Assembly: GCA_028695395.1 (NCBI GenBank)
Contig: JAQVJB010000002.1
Span: 1-15,496, forward strand
DNA length: 15,496 nt
Direction of reading: 5' to 3'
DNA from: Actinomycetota bacterium
Lineage (GTDB): Bacteria; Actinomycetota; Humimicrobiia; Humimicrobiales; Humimicrobiaceae
A program made the position numbers and the translations under genes. The notes beneath the pieces were generated by a model. That model made no database searches. It was not told the DNA's origin and saw only the letters and a list, made by a program, of their open reading frames with translations. Positions 14,293 to 15,496 of the stretch are shown here, piece after piece. Within the stretch, counting starts at the first letter, position 1. Every line of letters begins with the position of its first letter.

Positions 14293-15334
14293 TATAAAAA
14301 AACAATTTATAAAAGATATACAGACTGGAGACGCAGTCAATTCTTCCTTTCTTGTTGTAAGGAAAGAAAATAGGAAAGGAAAGAATAACAGGGATTTTAT
14401 TGATATTGAATTACAAGATAATACGGGCAGGATAGGCGCAAAAATATGGAATGATTCAATTCCCAGAACAGAATTGTTCGCAAAAAAAGACATTGTATTA
14501 ATTGAAGGTAAGGCTGAAGACAGCTATGGAAAACAGATAAATATAAAAAGCCTTAAGAGAATTGATTCTGAAGGTACTGATTATACCTTGTATGATTTTA
14601 AGAGTAGAAAAGCTGATTCTGTTTTTTTAGATGATATGGTTGATTTTCTAGACGATACTATATCGGGCATTAAGAATATTTTCTTAAAAAAACTACTTGA
14701 AAGTTTTTTTGGAAACCAGGGTTTTCTTGAAAAATTTATAAATTCCACTGCTGCGGTCAGGAATCACCATGCTCTTGAAGGAGGGCTTTTAATACACAGC
14801 ATGTCGATGGTCAAGCTATGTAATCATATCGTCGATTTATATAATGGCGAAATGACAATAGACAGGGATTTGCTGGTATGCGGATCTGTGCTTCACGATA
14901 TCGGAAAAACGATAGGATATTCAGTTGAGAATTTTTTAGATATCAATGATGAAGAAAATCTCATTAGTCATATAAGCCTGGGTTATGGCATGGTTCTTGA
15001 AAAAATAAATATGATTAAGGGCTTTCCTGAAAAGACGAGGCAAGAGCTGCTTCATATAATTCTAAGCCACCATGGCTTAAAGGAATTCGGCTCTCCTGTT
15101 GAACCACAGACGCTTGAGGCAATCATTATTTATAATGTGGACAGACTTGATGCGGATATCGATCATTACTTTACTTTAAGAAAAGAAAGCTTGGAAAAAA
15201 ATGTTTTTCAATATTCGAATTATTTCAGGAGAAGAATATTTATCAGGGATACAGCCAGCAATAAAAATGAAAGCATAAAAAAAGATGCAGCCAAAAAGGA
15301 TAATAAAAATTTTTTACAGGATAAATTACTTTAA
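14285..15334 (+). CDS. OB-fold / HD-domain 3'-5' exoribonuclease, YhaM type
   Basis: A 349-aa protein with the architecture of Gram-positive YhaM/CBF1: an N-terminal nucleic-acid-binding OB-fold (about 15-95; DIELQDNTGRIGAKIW, VLIEGKAED) and a C-terminal HD phosphohydrolase domain (about 160-300). Metal ligands are visible as His171 (HSMSM), His204-Asp205 (LHDIGK), His229 (HISLGYGM), His262-His263 (SHHG) and Asp286. YhaM degrades RNA and DNA from the 3' end. The protein is about 35 residues longer than YhaM owing to a Lys-rich tail (about 310-349) that may add nucleic-acid affinity. The ATG lies inside surE (ATGGATGA overlap), without an SD of its own beyond surE codons. Its stop codon overlaps the convergent minus-strand gene. 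Confidence 0.88.
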   Translation: MDDIKKQFIKDIQTGDAVNSSFLVVRKENRKGKNNRDFIDIELQDNTGRIGAKIWNDSIPRTELFAKKDIVLIEGKAEDSYGKQINIKSLKRIDSEGTDYTLYDFKSRKADSVFLDDMVDFLDDTISGIKNIFLKKLLESFFGNQGFLEKFINSTAAVRNHHALEGGLLIHSMSMVKLCNHIVDLYNGEMTIDRDLLVCGSVLHDIGKTIGYSVENFLDINDEENLISHISLGYGMVLEKINMIKGFPEKTRQELLHIILSHHGLKEFGSPVEPQTLEAIIIYNVDRLDADIDHYFTLRKESLEKNVFQYSNYFRRRIFIRDTASNKNESIKKDAAKKDNKNFLQDKLL

Positions 15335-15496
15335 AATAAATACTATGCCGATAATTATAAACATGATATGTAAAATAAGAGTATAAATAAATACATAAGT
15401 CAGAATCGAGCTGAAGTTAAGGTTCATAACATTTGAAAAGCTACCGGAAAAACTCTTATAGGTATTATTTATGTTTATAGTAATGTCTTCTAAGTT
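15326..15496 (-). CDS. C-terminal fragment of a membrane protein (runs off the window)
   Basis: On the minus strand 56 codons stay open from the window edge to a TAA at 15326-15328. The translation has a polar segment beginning NLEDITININNTYKSFSG and then one long hydrophobic helix (about codons 30-55, LTYVFIYTLILHIMF then IIIGIVFIL) ending in a single Lys. Codon use matches the neighbouring genes and there are no internal stops, while the other minus frames are less regular. It is the end of an integral membrane protein whose family I cannot identify from this piece. It is convergent with the YhaM-type gene and overlaps its last 9 nt, so there is no room for a terminator between them. Confidence 0.6.
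   Translation of the reverse strand, partial: NLEDITININNTYKSFSGSFSNVMNLNFSSILTYVFIYTLILHIMFIIIGIVFILK

Overview
The window is AT-rich bacterial DNA. Coding regions strongly prefer ATA (Ile), AGA/AGG (Arg) and A/T-ending codons. Genes are dense, several share short gaps or overlap, and the enzymes present (an Old Yellow Enzyme homologue with a cysteine cluster of the Fe-S type, a corrinoid protein with UroD-type methyltransferase homologues) suggest an anaerobe. Codon style and gene mix would fit an uncultured subsurface or sediment lineage, but nothing here fixes the taxon. I saw no rRNA, tRNA, CRISPR array, transposase or phage gene.

Left part (1-2487, minus strand): a hairpin probably acting as a terminator, an Old Yellow Enzyme-family oxidoreductase, its own promoter, and a PAS-LuxR regulator. 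A 461-nt divergent gap with a GC-richer structured patch and possible gene remnants separates these from the plus-strand genes.

Middle part (2949-7616, plus strand): class I aminotransferase, PII nitrogen-signalling protein without the uridylylation tyrosine, membrane-anchored trypsin-like protease with a C-terminal zinc ribbon, and a PAS-GGDEF-HD-GYP cyclic-di-GMP enzyme.

Right part (7771-13462, plus strand): the most distinctive region. A fumarylacetoacetate-hydrolase-family enzyme is followed by two divergent UroD-family (methyltransferase-like) proteins, a two-domain corrinoid protein, a class II aldolase whose C-terminal tail looks like a microcompartment encapsulation peptide, and an amidohydrolase-fold protein lacking the usual metal ligands. 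A good sigma-70-type promoter followed by an 18-bp palindrome lies just before the first UroD gene. My inference is a corrinoid-dependent methyl-transfer module joined to carbon-skeleton cleavage. The methyl donor is unknown, and no corrinoid-reactivating protein or pterin methyltransferase is in the window.

Right end (13513-15496): surE and an OB-fold/HD nuclease of the YhaM type overlap by 8 nt. The nuclease overlaps, tail to tail, a membrane-protein gene on the minus strand that runs off the window.
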